DNA of 64,000 nucleotides from Halomonas sp. HL-48 (GCF_001314875.1 NZ_LJZS01000006.1:1-64000); one strand, 5' to 3'; shown: positions 34,200 to 42,456, counted from the stretch's first letter. The notes: generated by a model not told the origin, from the sequence alone. Numbers and translations are program-made.

Positions 34200-34754
34200 A
34201 TGGTGCAGGTTTGTGAAACAGAGAGGTTGATTTTACGTCGGTTATCCCTCGAGGATGTTCCCGCATTGACCGAAATCCTCAGCGATCCTGAGGTGATGAA
34301 GCACTCGGTGAATGGCGTTTGTGATGAGGCCGCCACCCGAAAATTTGTTGAGTGGTGTTTATCCTGTTATGAATCACATGGTGCGGGGCCGTGGGCGCTA
34401 ATCGATAAGAAAGCTTTTGAACTCATAGGCTTTTGCAGCGCTGCGCCAGAAATGGTCGCTGATGTGGAGGAAATCAACCTCGGCTACCGGCTTGCCAGGC
34501 GTTATTGGAATAAAGGGCTGGCCTCTGAGGCGGCTAGAGCAGTTCTAGATTATGTTTTTGGCGAGAAACTGTTCAATTCAGTGGTGGTGATCATAGAGCC
34601 CGAGCATGTGGCATCACTGAAGGTCGCTGAGAAAGCGGGTTTTTCCAGCTTTGATGTGCTGGAGTTTCATGGCAGGCCGGTGAGGCTATACCGGCTAACG
34701 TCCGAGCAATGGGAGGCATTGCAAAACAATGCCATGCACGCGACAAGCACGTGA
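34200..34754 (+). CDS. GNAT (RimJ/RimL-type) acetyltransferase (cassette 5)
   Basis: 184 residues. Opens with ETERLILRRLSLEDVPALTEILSDPEVMKH, typical of RimJ/RimL-like GNATs, then GYRLARRYWNKGLASEAARAVLDYVFGE (motif A) and NSVVVIIEPEHVASLKVAEKAGFSS, where the conserved N-x-x-S is H-V-A-S. Such acetyltransferases are common in integron cassettes and some give antibiotic or stress tolerance; the substrate here is unknown. The gene runs into attC 5, with its stop codon inside the site. GGAGG is found 5 bp before the start. Confidence 0.8.
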   Translation: MVQVCETERLILRRLSLEDVPALTEILSDPEVMKHSVNGVCDEAATRKFVEWCLSCYESHGAGPWALIDKKAFELIGFCSAAPEMVADVEEINLGYRLARRYWNKGLASEAARAVLDYVFGEKLFNSVVVIIEPEHVASLKVAEKAGFSSFDVLEFHGRPVRLYRLTSEQWEALQNNAMHATST

Positions 34755-34769
34755 TGGCTGGCGTTATGC
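34693..34769 (+). repeat. attC recombination site 5
   Basis: 77-bp element from GGCTAAC (34693-34699, one mismatch to RYYYAAC) to GTTATGC (34763-34769). The ends pair as TAACG...CGTTA, and GGCATTGCAAAACAATGCC forms an inner perfect hairpin. It overlaps the last 20 codons of the acetyltransferase gene. Confidence 0.6.
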
Positions 34770-34783
34770 AATAAGCTGGACGG

Positions 34784-34879
34784 GTGACATGGAGGTGGGT
34801 TTACTCCAAGCAAGCCCAGAAAGATGCAAAGAAGCTGGCCATCAGTGGTCTCAAACCAAACGCTCAGGCGCCGGTTTAA
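34784..34879 (+). pseudogene. Truncated Txe/YoeB-family toxin (broken last cassette)
   Basis: From GTG 34784 the frame reads a YoeB N-terminus: TWRWVYSKQAQKDAKKLAIS, followed by GLKPNAQ, then ends at TAA 34877-34879 after 31 residues. YoeB/Txe toxins are about 85 residues with the catalytic Glu, Arg and His in the missing part. It begins 14 bp after attC 5, so it is the start of a sixth cassette cut off at about 34870, where the array joins ordinary chromosomal sequence. Confidence 0.7.
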
Positions 34880-34909
34880 AATGACGCCACGTATTCAAGG
34901 AGCGGTTTC

Positions 34910-35494
34910 ATGACTGCTGAGCCTCACACCTTGGCGGCGCATATCGCCGCGACCGTGAAGCAACTGCGCCGTGAGCGTGGCTGGAGCCTGACCCGCGCGG
35001 CGGAGGCCACCGGCGTCAGTAAAGCCATGCTGGGCCAGATCGAGCGCGGCGAGTCGAGCCCGACCATTGCCACGCTGTGGCGGATGGCCAGCGGCTTTCG
35101 CGTGTCGTTTTCCAGTCTGTTCGAGGCTGGCTCAGACGCCGTGACAAGGCCGCCGCACCCGCCTACCTGGCAGGACAGCGCCGGTATGCAGGCGCAGGTG
35201 CTGTTTGCCTACGACCCGCTCCTCGGCTTTGAAATGCTGGTGATCGAGCTGGCGCCGAATTGCGCAAGCGAATCGGCACCTCACGCGCCCGGCGTGGTGG
35301 AGCATATCGTGGTGATCGAGGGGAGCATGGCGCTGCGCATTGACGACGCCTGGCAAACGCTGACGGCAGGCCAGGGCGTTCGCTTCGCCGCGGACCGGCC
35401 GCACGTTATGCGCAACGATGGCGATACACCGCTGCGCTTTCACGATGTCATCCATTACCTGCCAGGTGCTGCGCTGACCGAGGCCGATAAATAA
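34910..35494 (+). CDS. XRE-type HTH regulator with C-terminal cupin
   Basis: 194 residues. The N-terminal HTH (residues about 10-65) is VKQLRRERGWSLTRAAEATGVSKAMLGQIERGESSPTIATLWRMASGFRVSFSSLF, a classic XRE pattern. The C-terminal cupin includes HAPGVVEHIVVIEGSMALRIDDAWQTLTAGQGVRFAADRPHVMRNDGDTPLRFHDV. This architecture is common in regulators responding to small ligands such as polyamines, amino acids or sugars. ATG 34910 has AAGGAG upstream. Its 3' end overlaps the convergent glycerophosphodiesterase gene by 40 bp. Ligand unknown. Confidence 0.88.
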   Translation: MTAEPHTLAAHIAATVKQLRRERGWSLTRAAEATGVSKAMLGQIERGESSPTIATLWRMASGFRVSFSSLFEAGSDAVTRPPHPPTWQDSAGMQAQVLFAYDPLLGFEMLVIELAPNCASESAPHAPGVVEHIVVIEGSMALRIDDAWQTLTAGQGVRFAADRPHVMRNDGDTPLRFHDVIHYLPGAALTEADK

Positions 35495-36228
35495 CGCTGG
35501 AAGGCCTCGGGTTCATCGGTGATCGCGCTGGCAGGCCCCCAGTCCCAGAGCGGATGAAAAGCGTGGGGATCGTTAGGGGTATAGCAGAGCAGCGCGTAGC
35601 CCGCCTGGGTAATGGCCTCGGCCTGCGCACGCTTCAGGCGTGACCAGTGGGCGTGCAGGCTGAAGGCATCGACGTCGGCACACAGCGTCCGCCACTCCTT
35701 GGGCAGGCGGTTGACCAGTACGCCGAGCGCAAGCCTGTCGGCCGGGGCAAAGGTGCGGCTGTGGCGTAGCGCCGTTTGGTCAAAAGACGACAGGACAAGC
35801 CGCTCGGCGGGCAAGGCGTCGAGTACGTTCGGCAGCACGCGGTCGACCAGCGCGATGGGGTCGTGGCCGCGGTTGACCTTGAGCTCCAGATTTACGCCCA
35901 TCCCCAGCTCGTTGAGCAGTGCCAGCATGGCCTCCAGGCTTGCCATCTTTTCCCCGGCGAACGCCTTCCCAAACCAGTGGCCAACGTCGAGGGCCTGCGC
36001 CTGGGGCCAGCTCATGCGCCGCAGCCTGCCGCGTCCGTTCGAACAGCGGGCAACGTCGGCATCGTGCCAGATCACAGGCGTGCCATCCCCCAGCAATTGA
36101 ACGTCGAGCTCGACCCAGTCAACTCCCGCCTGATGAGCGGCACGGACGGCCGCGAGAGTGTTTTCCGGAGCGGCGGCAGAGTAGCCACGGTGGGCAATAA
36201 GCGTGGGCAGCGCGATAGCAGGGTGCAT
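35455..36228 (-). CDS. ugpQ: Glycerophosphodiester phosphodiesterase
   Basis: 257 residues of the GDPD TIM-barrel: LIAHRGYSAAAPENTLAAVRAAHQAGVDWVELDVQLLGDGTPVIWHDADVARCSNGRG, with the HRG/PEN/ELDV/HD catalytic set, and later NLELKVNRG and SSFD. No signal peptide, so cytoplasmic (UgpQ type). It hydrolyses glycerophosphodiesters to glycerol 3-phosphate and an alcohol such as choline, linking to GlpD and, for glycerophosphocholine, to BetA/BetB. ATG 36228 is preferred over TTG 36234. The gene is not in an operon with glp or bet genes here. Confidence 0.9.
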   Translation of the reverse strand: MHPAIALPTLIAHRGYSAAAPENTLAAVRAAHQAGVDWVELDVQLLGDGTPVIWHDADVARCSNGRGRLRRMSWPQAQALDVGHWFGKAFAGEKMASLEAMLALLNELGMGVNLELKVNRGHDPIALVDRVLPNVLDALPAERLVLSSFDQTALRHSRTFAPADRLALGVLVNRLPKEWRTLCADVDAFSLHAHWSRLKRAQAEAITQAGYALLCYTPNDPHAFHPLWDWGPASAITDEPEAFQRYLSASVSAAPGR

Positions 36229-36363
36229 GAGCAATGTTCCGTTAGCCGTCGGTCATCAACAAAGCCCCACTCTAGCATGCGCGTTATGACAGCCGCGTTG
36301 CGCTGGCGAGCCGATAGCGTTAGCTTGCTAGTCTGTCCTTCACCCAACAACAAGGAGTTTCCT

Positions 36364-37362
36364 GTGTCCCAAGCACATGTGTCTCAACGGATTCAGTTTT
36401 CCCGCACCGGCGGTTCGGAGGTGCTTGAACTGGTGGATGCCACACCGGCAGCACCGGCCGCGGGCGAAGTCCGCGTGGCCAACAAGGCGATTGGCCTTAA
36501 TTTCATCGATATTTACTTCCGCACCGGGCTGTATCTGGCGCCGTCCCTGCCTTCTGGGCTGGGCACCGAAGGCGCGGGCGTGGTCGATGCCGTTGGTGAA
36601 GGCGTTACCCACCTGAAAGAAGGCGACCGGGTCGCTTATGCCCAGGGGCCGCTTGGTGCCTATGCCGAGTTGCATACGCTGCCGGCGTCTAAAGTCGTCA
36701 AGCTGCCGGACTTCATCGACTTTGAAACCGCCGCCGCCAGCATGCTCAAGGGGCTGACGGTGCAGTACCTGCTGCGCCAGACCTGCGAACTCAAGGGCGG
36801 CGAAACGATTCTGTTCCACGCCGCAGCCGGTGGAGTGGGATCGATTGCCTGCCAGTGGGCCAAGGCGCTGGGCGTCAAGCTGATCGGAACCGTCAGCTCA
36901 CAGGAGAAAGCGGATCTGGCCATGGCCAACGGTGCCTGGGCGACCATCAACTACACCGAAGAGGATGTGGTGGAACGCGTACGCGAGCTGACCAACGGTG
37001 AGATGTGCGACGTGGTCTACGACTCGGTAGGCAAGGATACCTGGGAAATGTCGCTTGACTGCCTCAAGCCGCGCGCCCTGATGGTCAGCTTTGGTAACGC
37101 CTCAGGCCCCGTCGACGGCGTGAACATCGGTATTCTCAATCAGAAAGGCTCGCTATTCGTGACCCGCCCAAGCCTGAATGGCTACGCGGATACCCGCGAG
37201 CGCTTCGAGATGATGTGCGAGGATTTCTTTGCCATGCTGGAAAGCGGCAAGATCAAGATTGATGTGGCCAACCGCTACCCGCTGAAAGATGTGGGCCTCG
37301 CCCAGGACGCGCTGCAAAGCCGCAAGACCACCGGCTCAACCATCCTCTTTCCTGAGCAATAA
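36364..37362 (+). CDS. qor: NADPH:quinone oxidoreductase (zinc-free MDR family)
   Basis: 332 residues from GTG 36364, with AAGGAG 8 bp before it; the frame is open far upstream but that part is antisense to the phosphodiesterase gene. The MDR/quinone-reductase pattern is VANKAIGLNFIDIYFRTGLYLAPSLPSGLGTEGAGVVDAVG, GDRVAYAQGPLGAYAEL and an NADPH-binding HAAAGGVGSIACQWAKALGVKLIGTVSS. Zinc-ligand cysteines of alcohol dehydrogenases are absent. Expected role: one-electron or hydride reduction of quinones in the cytoplasm, as for E. coli QorA (327 residues). Confidence 0.88.
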   Translation: MSQAHVSQRIQFSRTGGSEVLELVDATPAAPAAGEVRVANKAIGLNFIDIYFRTGLYLAPSLPSGLGTEGAGVVDAVGEGVTHLKEGDRVAYAQGPLGAYAELHTLPASKVVKLPDFIDFETAAASMLKGLTVQYLLRQTCELKGGETILFHAAAGGVGSIACQWAKALGVKLIGTVSSQEKADLAMANGAWATINYTEEDVVERVRELTNGEMCDVVYDSVGKDTWEMSLDCLKPRALMVSFGNASGPVDGVNIGILNQKGSLFVTRPSLNGYADTRERFEMMCEDFFAMLESGKIKIDVANRYPLKDVGLAQDALQSRKTTGSTILFPEQ

Positions 37363-37387
37363 GTCAGTTTAGAAAGTGGCGAAGCCT

Positions 37388-37414
37388 ACCACTGCGCTTG
37401 CGGGTGGCAGTGGT
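37388..37414. terminator. Hairpin between convergent genes
   Basis: ACCACTGC (37388-37395) pairs with GCAGTGGT (37407-37414) around an 11-base loop. It lies between the convergent qor and RpiR-type genes. No T-run follows on either strand, so intrinsic termination is only possible. Confidence 0.4.
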
Positions 37415-37429
37415 GGGTCCGGTTCAAAA

Positions 37430-38338
37430 TCAGGACACGTCTACGTACGCGCCCATGTTACGCATACGGGTTTCGAAGTTTTTGACATTGTCGACCAAAT
37501 GATCGGGCCCAAACGCCACGCACTCCGCCAGTATGGCCTCGCTTAAGGTGATGGCGGACAGAATCGAGGGGAAGAAGTGGGGCGTCGCATTGGCCACGGT
37601 AAAGGTCATCAGCGAACCGGGGACCAGCGGTGAGCGCAGCGTATCGGTGATGGCGATGGCCTGAACACCGTTTCGACGAGTGACTTCCAGCGCCTTGACG
37701 GTTTCTGCACAGTAGGGCTCAAAGCCAAAGACCACCACCAGATCCCGTTCATTGAAGTGATCCAGCTCGGTCAAAAGCCCGCCCTCAAGCCCACGAATAA
37801 GGGTGATGTTGGGCATGGCAATGCGGCCTACATAGGCAAAGTGATAGGCGCAGGCAAACGTATCCCGAAACCCCACCACCGCCACGTTACGCGCCGCCAG
37901 CAGGTGCCTGGCGGCGTCGCGAACCCGCGACTGATTATCGGCAGTAAACAGGCGGCCGATGTTGTCGAATGCCGCCTCGCCGACGTTCACGAACAGCGGG
38001 TCGTCTGGCTGGTTGGCCTGGTGGCGAAGCCGACTGGCGCGCCCGGAAAGCTCCACCGGCGGCGCCTGGACAGAGGATTGAAACGCCTCGCGGAACGGTT
38101 CATAGCTTTCAAACCCCAGTCGCTTGGCCAGGCGTACCAGCGTTGAAGGTGTGACCTGGGCGGCGCCCGCCGTCTTGCGTATCGACTGGAAAGCAATGTC
38201 CAGCGGATGCTCCATCACGTAGCCCGCGGCCTGCTTTAACTGCGGGCTCAAGGTTGGGTAAAGCACCGCAAGACGTTGGTTGATGGCGTCCAACGGTGTG
38301 GTGGAGGGGGGCTCTCCATCAGTCTGGTAGCGCGTCAT
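37430..38338 (-). CDS. RpiR/MurR-family transcriptional regulator
   Basis: 302 residues. N-terminal HTH_6 at about 25-100: LSPQLKQAAGYVMEHPLDIAFQSIRKTAGAAQVTPSTLVRLAKRLGFESYEPFREAFQ. The C-terminal SIS phosphosugar-binding-like domain contains NVAVVGFRDTFACAYHFAYVGRIA and DLVVVFGFEPYCAETVKALEV. GGAGGCC precedes ATG 38338. Divergent from the acyl-CoA operon, with palindromic AT-rich sites between, so it probably controls that operon and itself. The ligand is not evident; some RpiR-type regulators respond to acyl-CoA or non-sugar effectors. Confidence 0.88.
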   Translation of the reverse strand: MTRYQTDGEPPSTTPLDAINQRLAVLYPTLSPQLKQAAGYVMEHPLDIAFQSIRKTAGAAQVTPSTLVRLAKRLGFESYEPFREAFQSSVQAPPVELSGRASRLRHQANQPDDPLFVNVGEAAFDNIGRLFTADNQSRVRDAARHLLAARNVAVVGFRDTFACAYHFAYVGRIAMPNITLIRGLEGGLLTELDHFNERDLVVVFGFEPYCAETVKALEVTRRNGVQAIAITDTLRSPLVPGSLMTFTVANATPHFFPSILSAITLSEAILAECVAFGPDHLVDNVKNFETRMRNMGAYVDVS

Positions 38339-38387
38339 GTTCGGCCTCCGGCGGATAGTGGGCTGCAGTGTAACGCATCGTGCTGCA

Positions 38388-38511
38388 AATGGTACATTTG
38401 TATCTATTTTGGCTTTTATAGGTACATATGTATTGACGCGCGTGGCAAGGTCTCGCTAGCATGCTGATTGTCACATTTGTTTCTTATTGGTTTTTTAAAA
38501 GAAACAAATGT
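38388..38511. promoter_or_regulatory. Divergent operator region (RpiR-type regulator / acyl-CoA operon)
   Basis: The strongest element is a perfect 13-bp inverted repeat, ACATTTGTTTCTT (38473-38485) against AAGAAACAAATGT (38499-38511), with a 13-bp spacer. Related half-sites recur to the left as GGTACATTTGTATC and GGTACATATGTATTG, both sharing ACATNTGTAT. The spacing and AT-rich content contrast with the flanking coding DNA. They are likely binding sites of the divergent regulator. Confidence 0.65.
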
Positions 38512-38555
38512 ATTGAGCTGCCGTTTCTTCTCGCTGACCAGGTAACCCGACCGTG

Positions 38556-39362
38556 ATGACCACGCCGCTAGATTTGCCTTCCTATTCCCATCTTCTCGTC
38601 ACCCAGCAAGACCATGTGCTGACGGTGTATCTCAATCGGCCCGACAGGCTCAATGCGGTGGTGGAAGCCCTTTATGACGAACTGCTCGGCGTGCTGGCCA
38701 TTGCCCAGCGGGAGCGGGATATCCGCGCGGTGGTAATCACTGGGGAGGGGCGCGCCTTCTGCGTCGGGGCGGACATGAAAGCCCACGAAGGCGCGGGGCG
38801 GACGCTGTTCCAGCGCCGCCAGTACCTCCAGTTGGGTAACGACGTGGGCGAGGCGATCGCCCAACTGAGCAAGCCGGTGATCGCCGCGGTGAACGGCTAT
38901 GCCCTGGGGGCGGGTGCCGAGATGGCCGTGGCCTGCGATTTCATCCTGATGGCCGACGATGCCCAGATCGGTTTTCCCGAAACCAGCATTGGCACCTGCG
39001 TCGGCGGCGGCGTTTCCAAGTGGCTACCTCAACTGGTCGGCCTGGCCCAGGCGCGCCGGCTGCTGTATACCGGCGAAAACATCAACGGGGCCGAGGCAAC
39101 GCGGCTGGGCCTGGCGCTGGCCAACTATCCGCTGGATCAGTTGATGCCCGAGGCCGAGTCACTGGCGTTGCAGCTGGCGGGCAAGGCGCCGGTGTCATTG
39201 GCGATGTTGAAGCCGCTGGTCAATCGCGCCGCGCAAACCGATATGCCAAGCCAGCTCCAGCAAGAGCTGGACGCGGTGTTTACCTGCTCGACCACCGAGG
39301 ATTGGCAGGAAGGTGTCAACGCCTTCGCCGAAAAACGCACGCCCCAGTTCAAGGGGCGCTAG
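38556..39362 (+). CDS. Enoyl-CoA hydratase/isomerase family protein
   Basis: 268 residues of the crotonase fold. Oxyanion-hole segments are GEGRAFCVGADMKAHEGAG and AAVNGYALGAGAEMAVACDFILMADDAQIGFPETSIGTCVGGGVSK, the latter having the Glu-type catalytic position in PETSIG. The enzyme would hydrate, isomerise or cleave a CoA thioester. GTG 38553 immediately before is an alternative start. It is first in an operon with an ADP-forming acyl-CoA synthetase and a second crotonase-family enzyme, opposite an RpiR-type regulator. Substrate unknown. Confidence 0.85.
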   Translation: MTTPLDLPSYSHLLVTQQDHVLTVYLNRPDRLNAVVEALYDELLGVLAIAQRERDIRAVVITGEGRAFCVGADMKAHEGAGRTLFQRRQYLQLGNDVGEAIAQLSKPVIAAVNGYALGAGAEMAVACDFILMADDAQIGFPETSIGTCVGGGVSKWLPQLVGLAQARRLLYTGENINGAEATRLGLALANYPLDQLMPEAESLALQLAGKAPVSLAMLKPLVNRAAQTDMPSQLQQELDAVFTCSTTEDWQEGVNAFAEKRTPQFKGR

Positions 39363-39413
39363 GCGCCCGCGCCGACACGCATTGTCGATTGTCATCTTTC
39401 TATAGGTAACGCC

Positions 39414-41591
39414 ATGCAATCCATCGAAGGTCACCTGCCTTCTCAAAGCCCGCTGCATGCCATTCTGGCGCCGTCGGGCATCGCTGTCGTAGGCGCATCC
39501 TCTGATCCCACCAAGCGTGGCTACAAGGCCATGGTGGGGCTCAGCAAGGGCGGTTACCGCGGTAACGTGTACCCGGTCAATCCCAAGGCGACCTCGATTT
39601 TAGGGGTCAAGGCCTTTGCGTCGATCAGTGACATCCCAGGCACTCCGGCGCTGGCGCTGATTTGCACTCCCGCCTCCACAGTGCCCGACCTGATCGCCGA
39701 ATGCGGTCGTCGCGGTATCAAGGGGGCCGTGGTGTTGGCCAGTGGCTTTGGCGAGACCGGCGAGGCCGGTGCGGCGCTGGAAGCCCAGATGATGGCCAAC
39801 GCCCAGGCCCATGGCGTGCGCATCATTGGACCCAATACGTCTGGGCTATTCAACCTGCACCATCAGGTCAACCTGCTGGCGCTTGACAACCTCAAGACCG
39901 GCGACATCGGAATCGTCTCCCAGTCGGGCAACATGCTGCTTTCGCTGGCGTTGGAGGCCCAGCATAACGGTCAGGTCGGGTTCAGTACCTACATCGGCCC
40001 GGGCAACCAGACCGACATCGGCTTTAACGATTACCTGCGCTATCTGGGGGAAGATGAGCACACCCGGGTGGCAACGCTTTACGTGGAAGGCTTTCGCGAC
40101 GGGCGCAATTTTCTCGACGTGGCGCACGAGGTCGCCGCCATGAAGCCCGTGGTGGTGTATAAATCAGGCGCTACCGAACAGGGTCAAAAAGCGGCCAGCT
40201 CGCATACCGGCGCCTTGGCCGGCAGCTACCAGATGACCGTTGACCTGCTGCGCCAGGTTGGCGTAAGCGTGGTTCAGTACTCCGACGAAATTCTCCCGGT
40301 CGCGGAGGGGCTTGGCCGCTTGCAGAAAGCTGCCGGTAAGCGCGTCGCGGTGATCGCGGATGGCGGCGGCCAGGCGACCATCGCCGCGGACCGGCTGGCT
40401 GAAGCGGGGCTTGTGCTTGCCACGCTGTCCGATCACACCCAGGCAAGGCTTGAAGCGCTGTTGCTGCCCCAGGCGTCGTCGCTGAACCCGGTGGACGTGG
40501 CTGGCTCGTCGGATGCGCATCCTTCGCTGCTGGCGCAGTGCATGGCCGTCGTCGCCGAGGATGACAACGTCGACAGCATTTTCCTGGTGGGCATGTTCGG
40601 TGGCTACAGCCTGCGCTTTGACGAGTCGCTATTGGAGGATGAGATGCGCGGTGCCGACGCCATGCTGGCGCTTGCCAAGGCCACGCCCAAACCGCTGGTC
40701 ATCTACAGCCTCTACGCACCGGTCAAACCGCCGCCGCTGCGGCGCTTGCACGAGGCGGGCCTGCCGGTCTACGCCTCGATCGAACACGCGGTTCGGGTGC
40801 TCGCCGCCCTGGGGGAACGCGGCGACTATCTGGCAAGACACGCAAGCAGGCAGGTGGCGCCACCCGCGCCTGCGTCCGCCACCGGAAGCGCATTGCTGGC
40901 GAACGCCCAGGCTGAAGGGCGCGATCTGCTCGAGTTTGAAGCCAAGGCACTGCTGGCCGAGCACGCTATTTGCGTCCCTGACGAGCGGCTGGTCACAAAT
41001 CTGGAGGAGCTTGCGGAGGTGGCGGCGGACTTTGCTGACCGGCCTCTAGCAATGAAAGTGGTCTCACGGGATATTCTGCACAAATCGGATGCCGGTGGGG
41101 TGAAGCTGAACCTTGTAGGCGAAGCCGCGTTGCGCGATGCTTACCTGACGATTGTCGCCAACGCACGTGAATACGCCCCCAGCGCTGTGCTCGACGGGGT
41201 GTTGGTGACCCCCATGGCCGACAAGGGGGTCGAGGTTATCGTCGGCATGCTGCGCGACCCGATATTTGGCCCGGTCCTGATGTTTGGCTTGGGCGGCGTC
41301 TTTGTCGAGGTGCTCGACGATGTCGCGTTTCGCGCACTGCCGATCACCCAGGCCGACGCCGAGTCCATGGTGAATCAGATCAAGGCGCAAAAGATGCTGG
41401 CAGGCGTTCGGGGCGCCCAGGCCGTCAGCAAGCCGGCGCTGGTCGAGTTATTGATGCAGGTTTCGCAGCTGGTGGAGGCCTATCCATCGATTCGCGAACT
41501 GGATCTGAACCCGGTGATCGCCTATCCCGACCACCACCCCAGCGGGTATGCGATTGTCGATGCCCGAATTATTGTGGAGCGTGACCAATGA
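39414..41591 (+). CDS. ADP-forming acyl-CoA synthetase (acetate--CoA ligase family)
   Basis: 725 residues, fused alpha and beta parts of the NDP-forming acyl-CoA synthetase superfamily (COG1042). The CoA-binding Rossmann domain starts IAVVGASSDPTKRGYKAM. The succinyl-CoA-synthetase-like region has DIGIVSQSGNMLLSLALEAQ and the phospho-His region SSHTGALAGS. The ATP-grasp part is LAMKVVSRDILHKSDAGGVKLNL through EVIVGMLRDPIFGPVLMFGLGGVFVEVL and RELDLNPV. It activates a carboxylate to its CoA ester with ADP and phosphate released. Feruloyl-CoA synthetases of the FerA type belong here and pair with crotonase enzymes, but the substrate cannot be assigned. Confidence 0.88.
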   Translation: MQSIEGHLPSQSPLHAILAPSGIAVVGASSDPTKRGYKAMVGLSKGGYRGNVYPVNPKATSILGVKAFASISDIPGTPALALICTPASTVPDLIAECGRRGIKGAVVLASGFGETGEAGAALEAQMMANAQAHGVRIIGPNTSGLFNLHHQVNLLALDNLKTGDIGIVSQSGNMLLSLALEAQHNGQVGFSTYIGPGNQTDIGFNDYLRYLGEDEHTRVATLYVEGFRDGRNFLDVAHEVAAMKPVVVYKSGATEQGQKAASSHTGALAGSYQMTVDLLRQVGVSVVQYSDEILPVAEGLGRLQKAAGKRVAVIADGGGQATIAADRLAEAGLVLATLSDHTQARLEALLLPQASSLNPVDVAGSSDAHPSLLAQCMAVVAEDDNVDSIFLVGMFGGYSLRFDESLLEDEMRGADAMLALAKATPKPLVIYSLYAPVKPPPLRRLHEAGLPVYASIEHAVRVLAALGERGDYLARHASRQVAPPAPASATGSALLANAQAEGRDLLEFEAKALLAEHAICVPDERLVTNLEELAEVAADFADRPLAMKVVSRDILHKSDAGGVKLNLVGEAALRDAYLTIVANAREYAPSAVLDGVLVTPMADKGVEVIVGMLRDPIFGPVLMFGLGGVFVEVLDDVAFRALPITQADAESMVNQIKAQKMLAGVRGAQAVSKPALVELLMQVSQLVEAYPSIRELDLNPVIAYPDHHPSGYAIVDARIIVERDQ

Positions 41592-42391
41592 GCCAGACGT
41601 TACCCGTGCTAACGGATGCCACCCTGACGCTGGATAAGCGGATTGCCACCTTGACGCTGAACCGCCACGACGTGCGCAATGCGCTTACCGGCACCGCGCT
41701 GGTGGATGACATTGTGGCCACCGCCGCCTGGGTGAATCGCGCTGATGACGTCTCGGTGCTGGTGATCACCGGGGCCGGGACGGCGTTCAGCGCCGGCGGC
41801 AACATCAAGGATATGGCTCGCCGCGACGGTGATTTTGCCGGTGATGTGGCGGAGGTGGCCAAGCGCTATCGGCGGGGCATCCAGCGTATGCCGTTGGCGC
41901 TCAGCGAGGTAGAGGTGCCGATTATTGCAGCGGTTAACGGCCCGGCGATTGGCGCCGGCTTTGATTTGGCCAACATGGCGGATTTACGTATCGCTTCCCG
42001 CGAGGCGCGGTTTGGTGAAACTTTTCTCAATCTGGGGATTGTCCCCGGTGACGGCGGCGCCTGGTTTCTGCAGCGCCAGATTGGCTATCAGCGCGCCTTC
42101 GAGCTCACGCTGTCCGGGCGTGTCATCGATGCCCGGGAAGCCCTGGAGTACGGGGTGGTGCTCGAAGTGGTCGAGCCCGAGGCGTTGATGGAGTCAGCGA
42201 TGACGCACGCCGCGCGGATTGCCGCTCAGCCGCCCAAGGCGACGCGGCTGACCAAACGGCTGATGAAAATGGCCCCCGATATGGAGCTCAAGGCGTTTCT
42301 GGACGTCTGTGCCGTCTTTCAGGGGATGTGCCACAACGAGCCCGAGCATCTCGAGGCCGTTCAGCACATGCTGGCGCGCATGAAAACCTGA
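41588..42391 (+). CDS. Enoyl-CoA hydratase/isomerase family protein (second)
   Basis: 267 residues, crotonase fold: VLVITGAGTAFSAGGNIKDMARRDGDF and IAAVNGPAIGAGFDLANMADLRIASREARFGETFLNLGIVPGDGGAWFLQRQIG. Unlike the first crotonase gene it has GAGFDLAN and PGDGGAWF at the oxyanion/active-site positions (an Asp in place of Glu), so the two probably perform successive reactions. ATG 41588 overlaps the synthetase stop by 4 bp. A T-tailed hairpin follows. Confidence 0.85.
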   Translation: MSQTLPVLTDATLTLDKRIATLTLNRHDVRNALTGTALVDDIVATAAWVNRADDVSVLVITGAGTAFSAGGNIKDMARRDGDFAGDVAEVAKRYRRGIQRMPLALSEVEVPIIAAVNGPAIGAGFDLANMADLRIASREARFGETFLNLGIVPGDGGAWFLQRQIGYQRAFELTLSGRVIDAREALEYGVVLEVVEPEALMESAMTHAARIAAQPPKATRLTKRLMKMAPDMELKAFLDVCAVFQGMCHNEPEHLEAVQHMLARMKT

Positions 42392-42430
42392 CGTCCTGAC
42401 AGCCACTGACGTTGGCTCAACGTGCCCATC

Positions 42431-42456
42431 GCCTGGTCTTGCCAGGCTTTTTTGTG
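42431..42456 (+). terminator. Rho-independent terminator of the acyl-CoA operon
   Basis: GCCTGG-tcttg-CCAGGC stem (42431-42447) followed by six T residues. It sits 40 bp after the last crotonase gene. Confidence 0.85.

Noticed and set aside
31840..34880. CRISPR array or prophage as explanation of the island
   Set aside because: No regularly spaced identical repeats and no phage structural or integrase genes; the spaced elements differ in sequence and have attC-like arms.
35776..36363. Long N-terminal extension of the quinone reductase frame
   Set aside because: It overlaps the glycerophosphodiesterase gene in antisense; the AAGGAG-GTG start at 36364 gives a protein of normal length.
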